DNA of 64,000 bases from Sphingobium cyanobacteriorum (lineage in GTDB: Bacteria; Pseudomonadota; Alphaproteobacteria; Sphingomonadales; Sphingomonadaceae): assembly GCF_030580935.1 (NCBI RefSeq), contig NZ_JAUQOM010000007.1:124001-188000 (forward strand). Reading direction: 5' to 3'. Shown here piece after piece: positions 42,835-52,578 of the stretch. The notes under the pieces are model-generated. The model made no database searches. It was given only the letters and a program-made list of their open reading frames with translations, and was not told the DNA's origin. The position numbers and the translations under genes are program-made. Numbering within the stretch: position 1 is the stretch's first letter; each line of letters opens with the position of its first letter.

Positions 42835-43944
42835 GTGCAAAAGACCATATGGCGCCTGGCCATCGCACTGGCAGCATTGGTTGCCGCTATTCCGGCATCA
42901 CCCCAGAATCAGGCCCCCACGGCCATCGCCGCAAAGGCTGGCAAGCCTTGGCTCCACAAGCCATCCGGCATCGCGCTGCCCGCCACCATGGACGGCTTCG
43001 CCCGCGGCGAAATCCTCGACCTCAGCGATGGTCCGCTGCTCGATATGTCGATCGCCTATGACGATCCGATCGGCCGCACCCATGTCAACATCTACATCTA
43101 TCACGCCGCCCAGCCATCGACCGCGCTCTGGTTCGATGTCGCCGCGACCATGATCGCCACCAATGAAAGGTTCGGCACGGTCACGCCGCAGGGCGCGCCC
43201 ACCCCCTTCGCCATCCCCGGCGCCACCGTCGCCGCTGGCCTGCGCCAGAGTTTCTCCGTCACCCAGATCGGTCGCAGCAGCGGCGTCGCGCTCATCGGCC
43301 TGGGGGAATGGGTGGTAAAGCTGCGCATGACCTCCGCCGTCTACGATGCCGCGCAACTCGACGCCGCGATGAACCGGATGATACAGCAGGTCGGCTGGCC
43401 GAAGAAACTCCCGCCCCTCGCCGCCGCAACGCCCATCCGCTCGTGCGCCCAACCGCGCAGCTTCGGCCCGCCAGCCGAAAAGGCGAAGCAGGATGACGCT
43501 GCGCTGCTGCTCGGCGCGATGATGGGCAGTCTGGTAACAGACAATGACCAGAAGGCGCGCAAGAAGGGCAAAGCCCCCGCCGCCCCGACACTCTGCGTCC
43601 ATCCCGACCGGATCGGTGGCCGCTTGCCCATCTATCAGGGCGAAGGAGACGATGCCGGCTATGTCATTCCTCTAGGCGACTCCGGCGTCCTGCTCGACGT
43701 CGGCCGGGATTCGCTGTCCGGCCTGCTGACGCCCGACAAGGACAAGGATGCCAGTCCCACCCCATGGTTGGTCATGGTCAAGCGACTGGACCGCTGGCTG
43801 CAATATCCCAGCTATGTGACCCTGCCACCACCCGCCCAGGCCATCGACATTTTCCAGAAGGAAAAGCCGCTGTCCGCGACCAGCATATACGGCAAGGGCG
43901 GCACCCGGATCAGCATCTCGCCCGACGCGATGAAGAAGGACTAG
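42835..43944 (+). CDS. Exported hypothetical protein
   Basis: The 369-residue protein starts at GTG after GGAAAGGGGCAG and has a signal peptide (LAIALAALVAAIPASPQ). The first half has a beta-rich pattern (YDDPIGRTHVNIYIYHAAQ) of the kind seen in uncharacterised sphingomonad envelope proteins. The middle has a linker (QKARKKGKAPAAP). I recognise no family. It lies between the small peptide gene and trmB; trmB starts 38 bp later. Confidence 0.72.
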   Translation: MQKTIWRLAIALAALVAAIPASPQNQAPTAIAAKAGKPWLHKPSGIALPATMDGFARGEILDLSDGPLLDMSIAYDDPIGRTHVNIYIYHAAQPSTALWFDVAATMIATNERFGTVTPQGAPTPFAIPGATVAAGLRQSFSVTQIGRSSGVALIGLGEWVVKLRMTSAVYDAAQLDAAMNRMIQQVGWPKKLPPLAAATPIRSCAQPRSFGPPAEKAKQDDAALLLGAMMGSLVTDNDQKARKKGKAPAAPTLCVHPDRIGGRLPIYQGEGDDAGYVIPLGDSGVLLDVGRDSLSGLLTPDKDKDASPTPWLVMVKRLDRWLQYPSYVTLPPPAQAIDIFQKEKPLSATSIYGKGGTRISISPDAMKKD

Positions 43945-43982
43945 GTTGCCCCCATCGCTCCGCCCGGCTATCGGCGCACCCC

Positions 43983-44678
43983 ATGACAGCGCATAAATCC
44001 GGCGACCCGACCACGCTCAACCGCCTCTATGGCCGCCAGTCGGGGCCAAAGCTCCGCAAAGGCCAGCAGGAACTGGTCGACACGCTGCTCCCCGCGATCG
44101 CGGTGCCGCAGGAAGGCGCGGTCACGGCTGCCAATCTCTTCGGCTATGATCGCCCGCTCCATTTCGAGATCGGCTTTGGCGGTGGCGAGCATCTCGCCTG
44201 GCGCGCCGACCTGCTGCCCGACCACGGCTTCATCGGTTGCGAACCGTTCCTCAACGGCGTCGTTCAGGCGCTCGGCCATGTCCGCGACGGCGCGCTGGGC
44301 AATGTCCGCCTGCACATGGGTGACGCACTCCAGGTTTTAAGCCGCATTCCCGACGGATCGCTGAGCTTTGTCTATCTGCTCCACCCCGATCCCTGGCCCA
44401 AGGCGCGTCACGCCAAGCGGCGGATGATGAACCCCGGCCCGGTCGCGATGATCGCCAGGAAACTCAAGCCCGGCGGCGAGTTCCGTTTCGGCACGGATCA
44501 TCCGGTCTATCTGCGCTGGGCGCTCATGGTGATGAACGGCCATCCCGATTTCGACTGGCTGGCCAACGAGCCCAAGGATTTCCAGAACCGCCCCGGTGGC
44601 TGGCCCGAAACCCGCTATGAAGCCAAAGCCCGCCGTATCGGGCATGAGGTCTGGTACTTCCGTTTCCGGCGGATTTAG
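43983..44678 (+). CDS. trmB: tRNA (guanine-N7)-methyltransferase
   Basis: The 231-residue enzyme has the SAM site HFEIGFGGGEHLAW, the GCEPFLNGVV segment, and the TrmB hallmark YLLHPDPWPKARHAKRR. It makes m7G46 in tRNA. The start at 43,983 is set by the family N-terminus. Its end is the last core gene: the integrase follows 128 bp later, so the 3' end of trmB or the gap is the probable integration site. Confidence 0.93.
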   Translation: MTAHKSGDPTTLNRLYGRQSGPKLRKGQQELVDTLLPAIAVPQEGAVTAANLFGYDRPLHFEIGFGGGEHLAWRADLLPDHGFIGCEPFLNGVVQALGHVRDGALGNVRLHMGDALQVLSRIPDGSLSFVYLLHPDPWPKARHAKRRMMNPGPVAMIARKLKPGGEFRFGTDHPVYLRWALMVMNGHPDFDWLANEPKDFQNRPGGWPETRYEAKARRIGHEVWYFRFRRI

Positions 44679-44763
44679 ATCAATAGCTTATCACAGATAA
44701 ACAAGATATATCAGTATCATAGTCCGAAACCCGCCGCCGCCTGCCGCCGCCGGTTTCCGCTCC

Positions 44764-44784
44764 GGTGATTGCTGGGTGATTACT
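44764..44784 (+). repeat. Direct repeat upstream of the integrase
   Basis: GGTGATTGCT (44764-44773) and GGTGATTACT (44775-44784) differ at one base and are one helical turn apart (11 bp). The position just before the integrase gene suits an arm-type integrase binding site. Confidence 0.35.
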
Positions 44785-44806
44785 TTTCTGGTACATGAGG
44801 TTCGTC

Positions 44807-46033
44807 ATGGCCACGGGAAAAATCACCAAGCGAACCCTCGATGCGCTTCAGGCAGGAGCTGTTACCGGCTTCCTTTGGGATGACGAACTGAAGGGGTTCG
44901 GACTGAAGATCACCGCGGGCGGCTCTGCGTCCTATGTCGTCCAGTATCGCATGGGTGGCCGCGAGGCGAAGACGCGTCGCTACACCATCGGCGGTCACGG
45001 CTCGCCATGGACGCCCTTCACCGCTCGCGAGGAGGCGACGCGACTCCTCCGCCTCGTCGCCCAAGGGATCGACCCCGTCGAATCGGACAAGCAGCGACGG
45101 CGAGAGGCTGTCGACCTTGCCTTTTCCAACTACGCTGATCGCTTTGCGGCGGACTGCAAAGGGAAAGGCTGGTCGACGCTCGTATCGCGATCCCTTCGGC
45201 GACACGTCAAGCCCGTCTTGCGGGACAAGGCGCTTCCTACAATCACGCGCATCGACGTGGTAGCGGTGTTCGATCGCATGCCGCCAAATCAGGCCGCCAA
45301 TCGTCGCAACGTGTTTGCGGTGCTAAGGCGCCTATTTCGATGGGCGGTGAGCCGTGGCGACATCGACAGAAGCCCGATGGAAGGCATGGAAACGCCGAAA
45401 GCCGTAAAACCTCGCGAACGCTGGCTGAGCGACAGCGAGTTGGCGAGGGTCTGGATTCGGGCCCCGGAATGCCATCGGTGCTTTGGGCCGATCGTGCGAC
45501 TCCTGATTGCCACCGGCCAGCGTCGGGAAGAGATCGGCGGGCTTCACTGGCAGGAGTTGGATCGCGGAGAACGTGAGATGCGGCTGTCCGGCGATCGGAC
45601 CAAGAACGGCGAGCCGACCACCATACCGCTCAATGACCTCGCGATGTCCGAACTCGACAAGGTGGCAGGTAGCGAAAAGTGGCCAAATCGCGGGAGGGTG
45701 TTTCCTACGGCGACCGGCGCCGCGTTCATGGCCTATCACAAGGGCAAGACGAAGCTCGACAGGCTGATTTCAAAGGATGGTGGCGCTCCGATGCCGGGTT
45801 GGCGCCTCCACGACCTCAGGCGATCACTGGCAACCGGCTTCCAAAGGCTCGGCGTCCGGTTCGAGGTGACGGAAGCGGTTCTCAACCACGTCGGCGGATC
45901 ACGCTCCGGAGTGGCAGGAATCTATCAACGCCACGATTGGAAACCTGAGAAGCGTGAGGCACTGGCAACGTGGAACGATCACCTTTCCGAGGCTATCGAC
46001 GAGAGTTCCAATCTCTCCCGCCCCGCCAGATAG
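44807..46033 (+). CDS. Tyrosine site-specific integrase
   Basis: The 408-residue protein (ATG 44,807; 44,795 is possible) has an N-terminal DUF4102-type arm-binding domain (DDELKGFGLKITAGGSASYV), a SAM-like core-binding domain, and the catalytic domain with ATGQRREEI (Arg), LHDLRRSLAT (His-x-x-Arg), LNHVGGS (His) and IYQRH (Tyr). All catalytic residues are present, so it is probably active. Such integrases insert islands at tRNA or gene ends. It reads into the island. Confidence 0.93.
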   Translation: MATGKITKRTLDALQAGAVTGFLWDDELKGFGLKITAGGSASYVVQYRMGGREAKTRRYTIGGHGSPWTPFTAREEATRLLRLVAQGIDPVESDKQRRREAVDLAFSNYADRFAADCKGKGWSTLVSRSLRRHVKPVLRDKALPTITRIDVVAVFDRMPPNQAANRRNVFAVLRRLFRWAVSRGDIDRSPMEGMETPKAVKPRERWLSDSELARVWIRAPECHRCFGPIVRLLIATGQRREEIGGLHWQELDRGEREMRLSGDRTKNGEPTTIPLNDLAMSELDKVAGSEKWPNRGRVFPTATGAAFMAYHKGKTKLDRLISKDGGAPMPGWRLHDLRRSLATGFQRLGVRFEVTEAVLNHVGGSRSGVAGIYQRHDWKPEKREALATWNDHLSEAIDESSNLSRPAR

Positions 46034-46184
46034 TCAATCACGGCACTCAAACCGCACATGTGTCCCACATCGTCGCGGCACTTCGGCGAAAACTATTTGA
46101 TGCCAACGAGAAAGGCGAGCACGCCGAACTCCTTGTGAACCGGATACATCCATTCAAACTTGGCGACAGTGCTTTCCGGCAGTG
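46034..46184 (+). other. Short gap with coding-like reading frame
   Basis: In the frame that opens near 45,970, the bases 46,036-46,190 read as HGTQTAHVSHIVAALRRKLF and so on without a stop and with no repeats. This could be a remnant of a larger gene or chance. There is no clear start or ribosome site of its own. No other gene is seen between the integrase and the outer-membrane factor gene. Confidence 0.2.
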
Positions 46185-47600
46185 TCATCGCGGTGTCTCC
46201 GTTATCATGTCCCCGCCCAGCGCGCGGTAGAGGGCGGTAGCGCTGGTCAGTTCATCGCGGCGCGTTATCAGCACCGCCTGCTGCGCGGCATAGGCTGTGC
46301 GTTGCGCGTCGAGCAATTCGAGACGACCCGTCGTTCCTGCCCGATAGGACAGTCGTGCGAGGGCGAGACGCCGTTCCGCCTGCGCGACGACGGCCTGCTG
46401 CTCGCTCGACTGACTGGCGAAGGTCGCGCGCGCGGCCAGACCATCGGCAACCTCGCGGAACGCGGTCTGGATACTCTTTTCATAAGTGGCTACCGCGATC
46501 GACGTTCGCAGCCGGGCCAGGTCGAGGTTGCCGCGCAATTCGCCGCCGCGAAAGATCGGGAGCGATATCGCCGGAGTGTACGACCAGCTCTGGTTGGCGC
46601 CGTTGAACAGCCCGCCCAGGGCAAGGCTGGCGAAGCCGAACGCTCCCGTCAGCGACAGACGCGGCAGAAACGCCGCGCGCGCCGCGCCGATATCCGCATT
46701 GGCGGCGCGCAGTTCATGCTCGGCCTGTGCAATGTCGGGGCGGTGCAGCAACAGATCCGATGGCGTGCCCGCGTCGAGCGCAGTGCGGATGGACTGCTGC
46801 ATCAGCGGGATCGGATGCGGGAGATCGGCGGGCAGCGGCGCACCGACCGCCAGCGTCAGCGCATTGGTGGCCTGCATCCGCTCCCGCTGGCGCTGGGCAA
46901 GGTCCGCCTGTGCCTGCCGGGCGAGGCCCTCGGCCTGGGCCAGATCGACGCCGCTTGCCTGGCCGGCATCGTGCAGCCGCCGCGCGATGGCGAGCGAGGA
47001 TTGCCAGTCGGTCAGCGTCGCTTCGGTGAGGCTCAGTTGCTCCTCCGCCAGCCGCTCCGCCAGAAAGGCATCGGTCACCGCGCCGATCACTGTCAGCCGA
47101 ACCGCGCGCTGTCCCGCACGCGAGGCCAGATAGCGCTCCGTCGCGGCGGTGTTCTGCGCACGCAACCGACCGAACAGGTCGACCTCGAACGACGTCAGCG
47201 CCGCCTGCGCGGTGATCTGGCCGAAGGTGACGCCGGACGACGGGGCGTTGTTCAGCCCCACGCCTGCGCCCGCGACGCTGCCGGGCTGATGCTGGCGGGA
47301 ATAGCTGCCGTCCAGGCTAACGTTCGGCAAGCCCTGCGCGCGCGTCACGCGGATCTGCGTGCGCGCCGCCTCCGCATTGAGCGCGGCGATGCGCAGATCG
47401 CGATTGTCGGTGAGCGCGAGGGCGATCAGCTGTTGTAGACGCGGATCGCCGAACATGCCGCGCCATGCGGGGATCGCCTCCCCGTCCAGCGCGATGGGAT
47501 AATCGGGAGCAACCGGCGCGGCGGGCAGCGCCAGCTTCGGCGTCATCGAGCAAGCGGTCGTGGCCAGCAACAGTGCGAGGGGAAATGCGCGCATCGTCAT
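46185..47600 (-). CDS. RND efflux outer-membrane factor (NodT/OprM family lipoprotein)
   Basis: The 471-residue protein has a lipoprotein signal (LLLATTACS), then two outer-membrane-efflux repeats with the typical SYEVDLFGR-like TSFEVDLFGRLRAQN and LLHRPDIAQAEHELRAANADI and a C-terminal RTAYAAQQAVLITRRDELT. It forms the outer-membrane channel of the tripartite pump. Its ATG overlaps the permease stop by four bases. Confidence 0.93.
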   Translation of the reverse strand: MTMRAFPLALLLATTACSMTPKLALPAAPVAPDYPIALDGEAIPAWRGMFGDPRLQQLIALALTDNRDLRIAALNAEAARTQIRVTRAQGLPNVSLDGSYSRQHQPGSVAGAGVGLNNAPSSGVTFGQITAQAALTSFEVDLFGRLRAQNTAATERYLASRAGQRAVRLTVIGAVTDAFLAERLAEEQLSLTEATLTDWQSSLAIARRLHDAGQASGVDLAQAEGLARQAQADLAQRQRERMQATNALTLAVGAPLPADLPHPIPLMQQSIRTALDAGTPSDLLLHRPDIAQAEHELRAANADIGAARAAFLPRLSLTGAFGFASLALGGLFNGANQSWSYTPAISLPIFRGGELRGNLDLARLRTSIAVATYEKSIQTAFREVADGLAARATFASQSSEQQAVVAQAERRLALARLSYRAGTTGRLELLDAQRTAYAAQQAVLITRRDELTSATALYRALGGDMITETPR

Positions 47601-50600
47601 GCCGACTTGCCCCCGCGCCGTTCGGCCAGCCCGACCACGACCACGAAGAACACCGGCACGAACAGCACCGCCAGCACCGTGCCGGTCAGCATCCCGCCGA
47701 ACACCCCGGTGCCGATCGCCGCCTGCGTCTCCGCGCTCGCGCCGCGTGCCAGCATCAGCGGCATGACGCCGAGCGTGAAGGCAAGGCTGGTCATCACGAT
47801 CGGGCGCAGTCGCACCTTCGTCGCAGCCAGCGCGGCCTCGACCAGCTCCATCCCCTCCGCGCGAAAGCGCTTGGCAAACTCGACGATCAGGATCGCATTC
47901 TTCGCGCTGAGGCCGATGATGGTGATGAGGCCGACGCGAAAGAAGATGTCGTTCGCCATCCCGCGCAACATCACCGCCGCAACCGCGCCGATCAGCCCGA
48001 GCGGCACAACCAGCATCACCGCAGCCGGGATCGACCAGCTTTCGTACAGCGCCGCCAGCACCAGAAATACGACCAGCATCGACAGCGCCAGCAGCAGCGG
48101 AGCCTGCGCGCCCGCATCGCGTTCCTGCAACGATGCCCCGGTCCATTCGATCGCGAAACCGCGTGGCAGCTCTGCGGCAATCCGTTCCATCGCCTTCATC
48201 GCATCGCCGCTCGACACGCCGGGTGCCGGCGATCCAGTGATGCTGATGGAGGGATACCCATTATAGTTGGACAACTGCAGCGGCCCATGTTGCCACACCG
48301 GCGTCACCAGTTCGGCCAGCGCCACCGTCCCACCGCCGCTATTGCGGACGCGCAGCGCCAGCACATCGTTGAGGTTCATGCGGTGCGACGCATCCGCCTG
48401 CACGATCACCTGCTGCAACCGTCCCGCGTTGGGAAAATCGTTGACATAGCTGCTACCGAGCGATGTCCCGATCATGTCGGTGATTGCGGTGAACGATACG
48501 CCCATCGCGCGCGCCTTAGCCCGGTCGATGTCGAGCCGGACATTGGTGCCGCCGGGCAGGCCATCTGCATAGACGTTCGACAGCTTCTCGCTTTTGGCGG
48601 CAAGTTTCAGAATCAGGTCGCGCGCAACCCCCAGCGCCTCGCGCCCCTTGCCCGCGCGATCCTCCAGCCGCAACGCGAAGCCGGACGAGGTGCCGAGTTC
48701 CTCGATTGCGGGCGGCATCAGGTTCATCACCTGGCCTTCATGGATAGCCCTGCCCATCGCCGCATCGGCGGCCGCGATCTCGGCCCGCACATCGGCACCG
48801 GGCTTCAGCATGGTGTAGATCATCGCGGCATTGGCCCCCGAACCGGAAAAGCCGAAGCCGAGGATCGATTGCGTCGTCAAAACACCGGCGCGCGTCGCGG
48901 CAAAGCGCTCAAAGGTGGTGACCGCCTCCAGTGTCCGCGTGGCGGTGGCGTCGGCGGGCAACTGGAAACTGGTCATGTAATAGCCCTGATCCTCCTCGGG
49001 CAGGAAGGACGACGGCAGGTTGGCGAATCCGATGGCCAGCAACCCGACGATCAGCGCGAACACCGCCATCACCCGCCCGCTGCGCCGGAGCAACGTCGCA
49101 ACCCACGACTGGTAGCGCGCCGTTGTCGCATCGAGCCAGCGGTCGAAGGCGCGGAAGAAGCGGTTCTTCGACCTCGCCGTCTCCACCGGCTTCAGCAAAG
49201 TGGCGCACAGCGCGGGCGTTAGCGTCAGCGCGAGAAAGGCAGAGAAGAGGATCGACACGGCCATCGCCATCGAGAACTGGCGATAGATCGTGCCCATTGA
49301 TCCCGACGCCAGCGCCATGGGAATGAACACCGCCGACAGGACCAGCGTGATGCCGATGATCGCGGGCGTAATCTCGCCCATCGCGCGGACAGTCGCGTCG
49401 CGTGGGGACAAATGCTCCTCGTGCATCAGCCGCTCGACATTCTCGACCACCACGATGGCGTCATCGACGATGATACCGATGGCGAGGACCATGCCGAACA
49501 TCGTCAGCACGTTGATCGAATAGCCAGCCAGCAGCATCACCGCGATCGTGCCGAGCAGCGCGATTGGCGCGACGATCGCAGGGATCAGTGTGTAGCGGAA
49601 ATTCTGGAGGAACAGGTACACCACCAGAAAGACGAGGATCATCGCTTCGACCAGCGTATGCAGCACCTTTTCGATCGACACCTTCACGAACGGAGCGGTA
49701 TCGAAGGGCGCGGACCAGCTGACGCCCGCTGGAAAGCCGCGCGCCAGTTCGGCCATGCGCGCCTTCACCGCCTTCGACACCGCAACCGCGTTCGCGCCCG
49801 GCGACAGCTGGATCGCGGCGGAGGCGGCGACCTTGCCCTCTTCTCGCGTCGCAGTGCCGAAGCTCTGCCGACCCAATTCGATCCGCGCGACTTTATCGAG
49901 CGTCACCGACGATCCGTCGGTGTTCGCTTTCAGGACGATGCCCGCGAAATGCTCGGGCGTCTTCAGCTGGCCGTCGGCGGTCAGCGGCACGGTCACGCGC
50001 TGGCCGGTCGTCGTCGGCTCGGAACCCAGCGCACCGGGCGCGATCTGGACGTTCTGCTCGCCAATCGCCGCCGTCACGTCGCTGGCGGTCAGACCGTAGC
50101 CCGCAAGCCTGGCCGGATCGATCCAGATCCGCATGGCGCGTTCGGCGGAGAAATTCTGCACCCGCCCAACACCTTGCACCCGCTTCAGCTCATCGACGAT
50201 GCGGCGGGTCATATAATCGGCCAGCGCGACCTCGTCGTGCCGTCCATCGTCGGACATCAGGCTGACGATCATCAGGAAGCCCGACGAGGCGGATTCGACG
50301 GTGACGCCGGTCTGGCGGACCGCCTGCGGCAGGCGGGACTCGATCGCCTTCAGCCGGTTTTGCACATCGACCTGCGCCAGCTCGACGTTGGTGCCCGGGC
50401 GGAAGGTGGCGGTGACGGTGGCGCTGCCCGAGGTATCTGTGCTGCTGTCGAAATAGAGGAGGTTCTTGACCCCTGACATCTCGCGCTCGATCAGCGAGAC
50501 AACACTGTCGTTGAGCGTCTGCGGTGTCGCGCCGGGATAGGTGGCAAACACGCTGACGCTGGGCGGTGCAACGCTGGGGAAACGCGCGACCGGCATCTGC

Positions 50601-50683
50601 GGGAGAGCTATCGCGCCGAGCAGCACGATGGCGATGGCGATGACCCAGGCGAAGACCGGGCGGTCGATGAAGAAGCGGGCCAT
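47597..50683 (-). CDS. RND multidrug efflux permease, HAE1 type (MexF/AcrB-like)
   Basis: The 1028-residue protein begins MARFFIDRPVFAWVIAI and has twelve membrane helices. The proton-relay aspartates are in IGIIVDDAIVVVENVERLM, and the paired late signature VFLVLAALYESWSIP is present. This class exports hydrophobic or amphiphilic drugs and solvents from the periplasm, driven by protons. It is the middle gene of the MFP-RND-OMF operon, with the adaptor three bases upstream. Confidence 0.95.
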   Translation of the reverse strand: MARFFIDRPVFAWVIAIAIVLLGAIALPQMPVARFPSVAPPSVSVFATYPGATPQTLNDSVVSLIEREMSGVKNLLYFDSSTDTSGSATVTATFRPGTNVELAQVDVQNRLKAIESRLPQAVRQTGVTVESASSGFLMIVSLMSDDGRHDEVALADYMTRRIVDELKRVQGVGRVQNFSAERAMRIWIDPARLAGYGLTASDVTAAIGEQNVQIAPGALGSEPTTTGQRVTVPLTADGQLKTPEHFAGIVLKANTDGSSVTLDKVARIELGRQSFGTATREEGKVAASAAIQLSPGANAVAVSKAVKARMAELARGFPAGVSWSAPFDTAPFVKVSIEKVLHTLVEAMILVFLVVYLFLQNFRYTLIPAIVAPIALLGTIAVMLLAGYSINVLTMFGMVLAIGIIVDDAIVVVENVERLMHEEHLSPRDATVRAMGEITPAIIGITLVLSAVFIPMALASGSMGTIYRQFSMAMAVSILFSAFLALTLTPALCATLLKPVETARSKNRFFRAFDRWLDATTARYQSWVATLLRRSGRVMAVFALIVGLLAIGFANLPSSFLPEEDQGYYMTSFQLPADATATRTLEAVTTFERFAATRAGVLTTQSILGFGFSGSGANAAMIYTMLKPGADVRAEIAAADAAMGRAIHEGQVMNLMPPAIEELGTSSGFALRLEDRAGKGREALGVARDLILKLAAKSEKLSNVYADGLPGGTNVRLDIDRAKARAMGVSFTAITDMIGTSLGSSYVNDFPNAGRLQQVIVQADASHRMNLNDVLALRVRNSGGGTVALAELVTPVWQHGPLQLSNYNGYPSISITGSPAPGVSSGDAMKAMERIAAELPRGFAIEWTGASLQERDAGAQAPLLLALSMLVVFLVLAALYESWSIPAAVMLVVPLGLIGAVAAVMLRGMANDIFFRVGLITIIGLSAKNAILIVEFAKRFRAEGMELVEAALAATKVRLRPIVMTSLAFTLGVMPLMLARGASAETQAAIGTGVFGGMLTGTVLAVLFVPVFFVVVVGLAERRGGKSA

Positions 50684-50686
50684 CGC

Positions 50687-51796
50687 TTAGCGCGCCCGCC
50701 ACGGCCGCGTGGCAACCGGTGTGCCGACCTGCACCCGGTCCTGCCCTTCGACGATCACCCGCTCTCCCGCGCGCAAGCCCGAAAGGATCAAATAGCGGCC
50801 ATCCACGACTTCACCCACGCTGACACGGCGGACATGCACCCGATCCTGCTGATCGACGACGCTGACCTGCGCAGTCCCGCTGCCATCGCGTGTCACCGCT
50901 TGTTGCGGCACGCTGAGCGCGGCGGGCATCGTGGCGCGCGGCAGGCGCGCGCGGACGAACATGCCGGGCAGCAACCGTTCACCTGGATTATCGACCGCGA
51001 CTCGCACCAGAACATCGCCGGTGCCCGGATCGACAGCGATACCGGAGAACAGGACATGTCCTTTGATGGGGAGGGCCTGCCCGTCGGCGGTGAGAATCTC
51101 GACCGGCAGATCGGTCTTTCCCGATGCCCGCAGTGCCGCGAAGCGATCGGCGGGCTGACGCAGATCGACATAGACGCGATCGATCTGCTGTACGGTCGCC
51201 AGCGGTGCGGCGTCGCCCACACTGACCAGCGCCCCTTCCGTCACGTTCGCCGCGCCGATCCGCCCCGCGATGGCAGCAGACACCCGCGAGAAGCCGAGAT
51301 CGAGTTGTCGCCGCCGCAGCGTCGAGCGCGCCTCCGCCACCTCCGCCGTAGCCTGCGCGCGCGCGGCAACCGCATCGTCAAAGCTTTGCCGGCTGATCGC
51401 GTCTGCCGCGAGCAGTGGCTTCAATCGCTCCACCTGCACCTGAGTTCGGATCAGCGCCGCGCTCGCCTTTTGCAGCGTCGCGCGTGCGGCATCGGCATCG
51501 GCGCGATAGGGCGCGGGGCTGATCTGGAACAGCGGTTGGCCAGCACGAACCAACGCGCCTTGCTCGAACAATTGTCGCAGCACGATACCGCCGACCTGCG
51601 CCCGGATTTCGGCGGTCCGCCATGCGGCGACGCGACCGGGCAGTTCGTCGGCGATTGTCATCGGCGCGGGCGCGACCGTGGAGGTCAGCACCTCTACGGT
51701 GTCCGGTTTGGCGGCAGGCGCATCAGCGACGCATCCGGCCAGCAACGGGGCAAACAACAGGGGAGTAAGTGAAAGGCGAAGAGATGCATCGATCAT
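50687..51796 (-). CDS. RND efflux periplasmic adaptor (MexE/AcrA-like)
   Basis: The 369-residue protein has a lipobox (PLLAGC), a biotinyl-lipoyl/barrel-sandwich hybrid domain (AEIRAQVGGIVLRQLFEQGA), an alpha-hairpin of about 70 residues (near 100-170), a beta-barrel and a membrane-proximal domain. It links permease and channel. The start at 51,796 follows from the lipoprotein signal; the divergent regulator gene starts 99 bp away. Confidence 0.93.
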   Translation of the reverse strand: MIDASLRLSLTPLLFAPLLAGCVADAPAAKPDTVEVLTSTVAPAPMTIADELPGRVAAWRTAEIRAQVGGIVLRQLFEQGALVRAGQPLFQISPAPYRADADAARATLQKASAALIRTQVQVERLKPLLAADAISRQSFDDAVAARAQATAEVAEARSTLRRRQLDLGFSRVSAAIAGRIGAANVTEGALVSVGDAAPLATVQQIDRVYVDLRQPADRFAALRASGKTDLPVEILTADGQALPIKGHVLFSGIAVDPGTGDVLVRVAVDNPGERLLPGMFVRARLPRATMPAALSVPQQAVTRDGSGTAQVSVVDQQDRVHVRRVSVGEVVDGRYLILSGLRAGERVIVEGQDRVQVGTPVATRPWRAR

Positions 51797-51842
51797 GACG
51801 ACACCCTTTCGCTCCGTTGCATGGCGTATCGGTCGAGATTGT

Positions 51843-51859
51843 GTGGAGGTTGCGTGGAG
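51843..51859. promoter_or_regulatory. Direct repeat in the pump/regulator divergent promoter
   Basis: GTGGAG at 51843-51848 and at 51854-51859 are spaced 11 bp, the spacing of OmpR-type response regulator half-sites, midway between the divergent adaptor and regulator genes. It could be the operator of the system beside it. Confidence 0.3.
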
Positions 51860-51894
51860 AGCACTGGCCATCACCCGGGCACCACTGCTATTCC

Positions 51895-52578
51895 ATGTGC
51901 ATGAACCCGCTCGCCCTGATCGCCGAGGATGACAAGGACATCGCCGATATCGTGCGCGCTTATCTTGAGCGTGAGGGTTTCCGCACCGTCCAGGCCAGCG
52001 ACGGGCGCACCGCGCTCGAGCTGCATCGGGCGCTGCGCCCCGATATCCTCCTGCTCGACATCACCATGCCGCAGGTCGACGGATGGGAGGTGTTGTCCGA
52101 GGTGCGGCGTCGCGGCGACACGCCAGTGGTCGTCATCACCGCACTCGACCAGGATCTCGACAAACTTCAGGCGCTGCGCGTCGGTGCCGACGATTATGTC
52201 ATCAAGCCATTCAACCCGGTCGAGGTTGTCGCGCGGACCAAAGCCGTGCTGCGCCGCGCTGGCGGGCCGGGTGCCAGCGGCGTGCTGCGCGTTGGCCCGG
52301 TCGCGATCGACACCGCCAGTCATATCGTCCGCGTCAAAGACCGCGACGTTGCGTTGACTCTCACCGAATTTCGCCTGCTTGCGCACATGGCGCGCAACCC
52401 CACGCGGGTCTTCACGCGCGGCGACCTGGTCGATGCCTGTTTGCCGGGATCGGACGCGCTCGACCGCACTGTAGACAGCCATATCAGCAAGCTGCGCCGC
52501 AAGCTGGACCAGGCTGGAGCGCCCGACATGCCGGAAGGCGTGCGCGGTGTCGGTTATCGGATGACGGCACGCGCATGA
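51895..52578 (+). CDS. OmpR-family response regulator of the RND pump
   Basis: The 227-residue regulator (start at 51,895 or 51,901) has a receiver domain (LIAEDDKDIADIVRAYLERE, phospho-aspartate in ILLLDITMPQVDGW, lysine in DDYVIKPFNPVE) and a winged-helix domain (LTLTEFRLLAHMARNP and RKLDQAGAPDMPEGVRGVGY). It resembles BaeR/AdeR regulators that control efflux operons next to them. Its stop overlaps the kinase start. Confidence 0.93.
   Translation: MCMNPLALIAEDDKDIADIVRAYLEREGFRTVQASDGRTALELHRALRPDILLLDITMPQVDGWEVLSEVRRRGDTPVVVITALDQDLDKLQALRVGADDYVIKPFNPVEVVARTKAVLRRAGGPGASGVLRVGPVAIDTASHIVRVKDRDVALTLTEFRLLAHMARNPTRVFTRGDLVDACLPGSDALDRTVDSHISKLRRKLDQAGAPDMPEGVRGVGYRMTARA

Noticed and set aside
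44679-44806. tRNA gene as integrase target
   Set aside because: No cloverleaf or T-loop sequence (GTTCRANNC) with matching stems was found in the gap.
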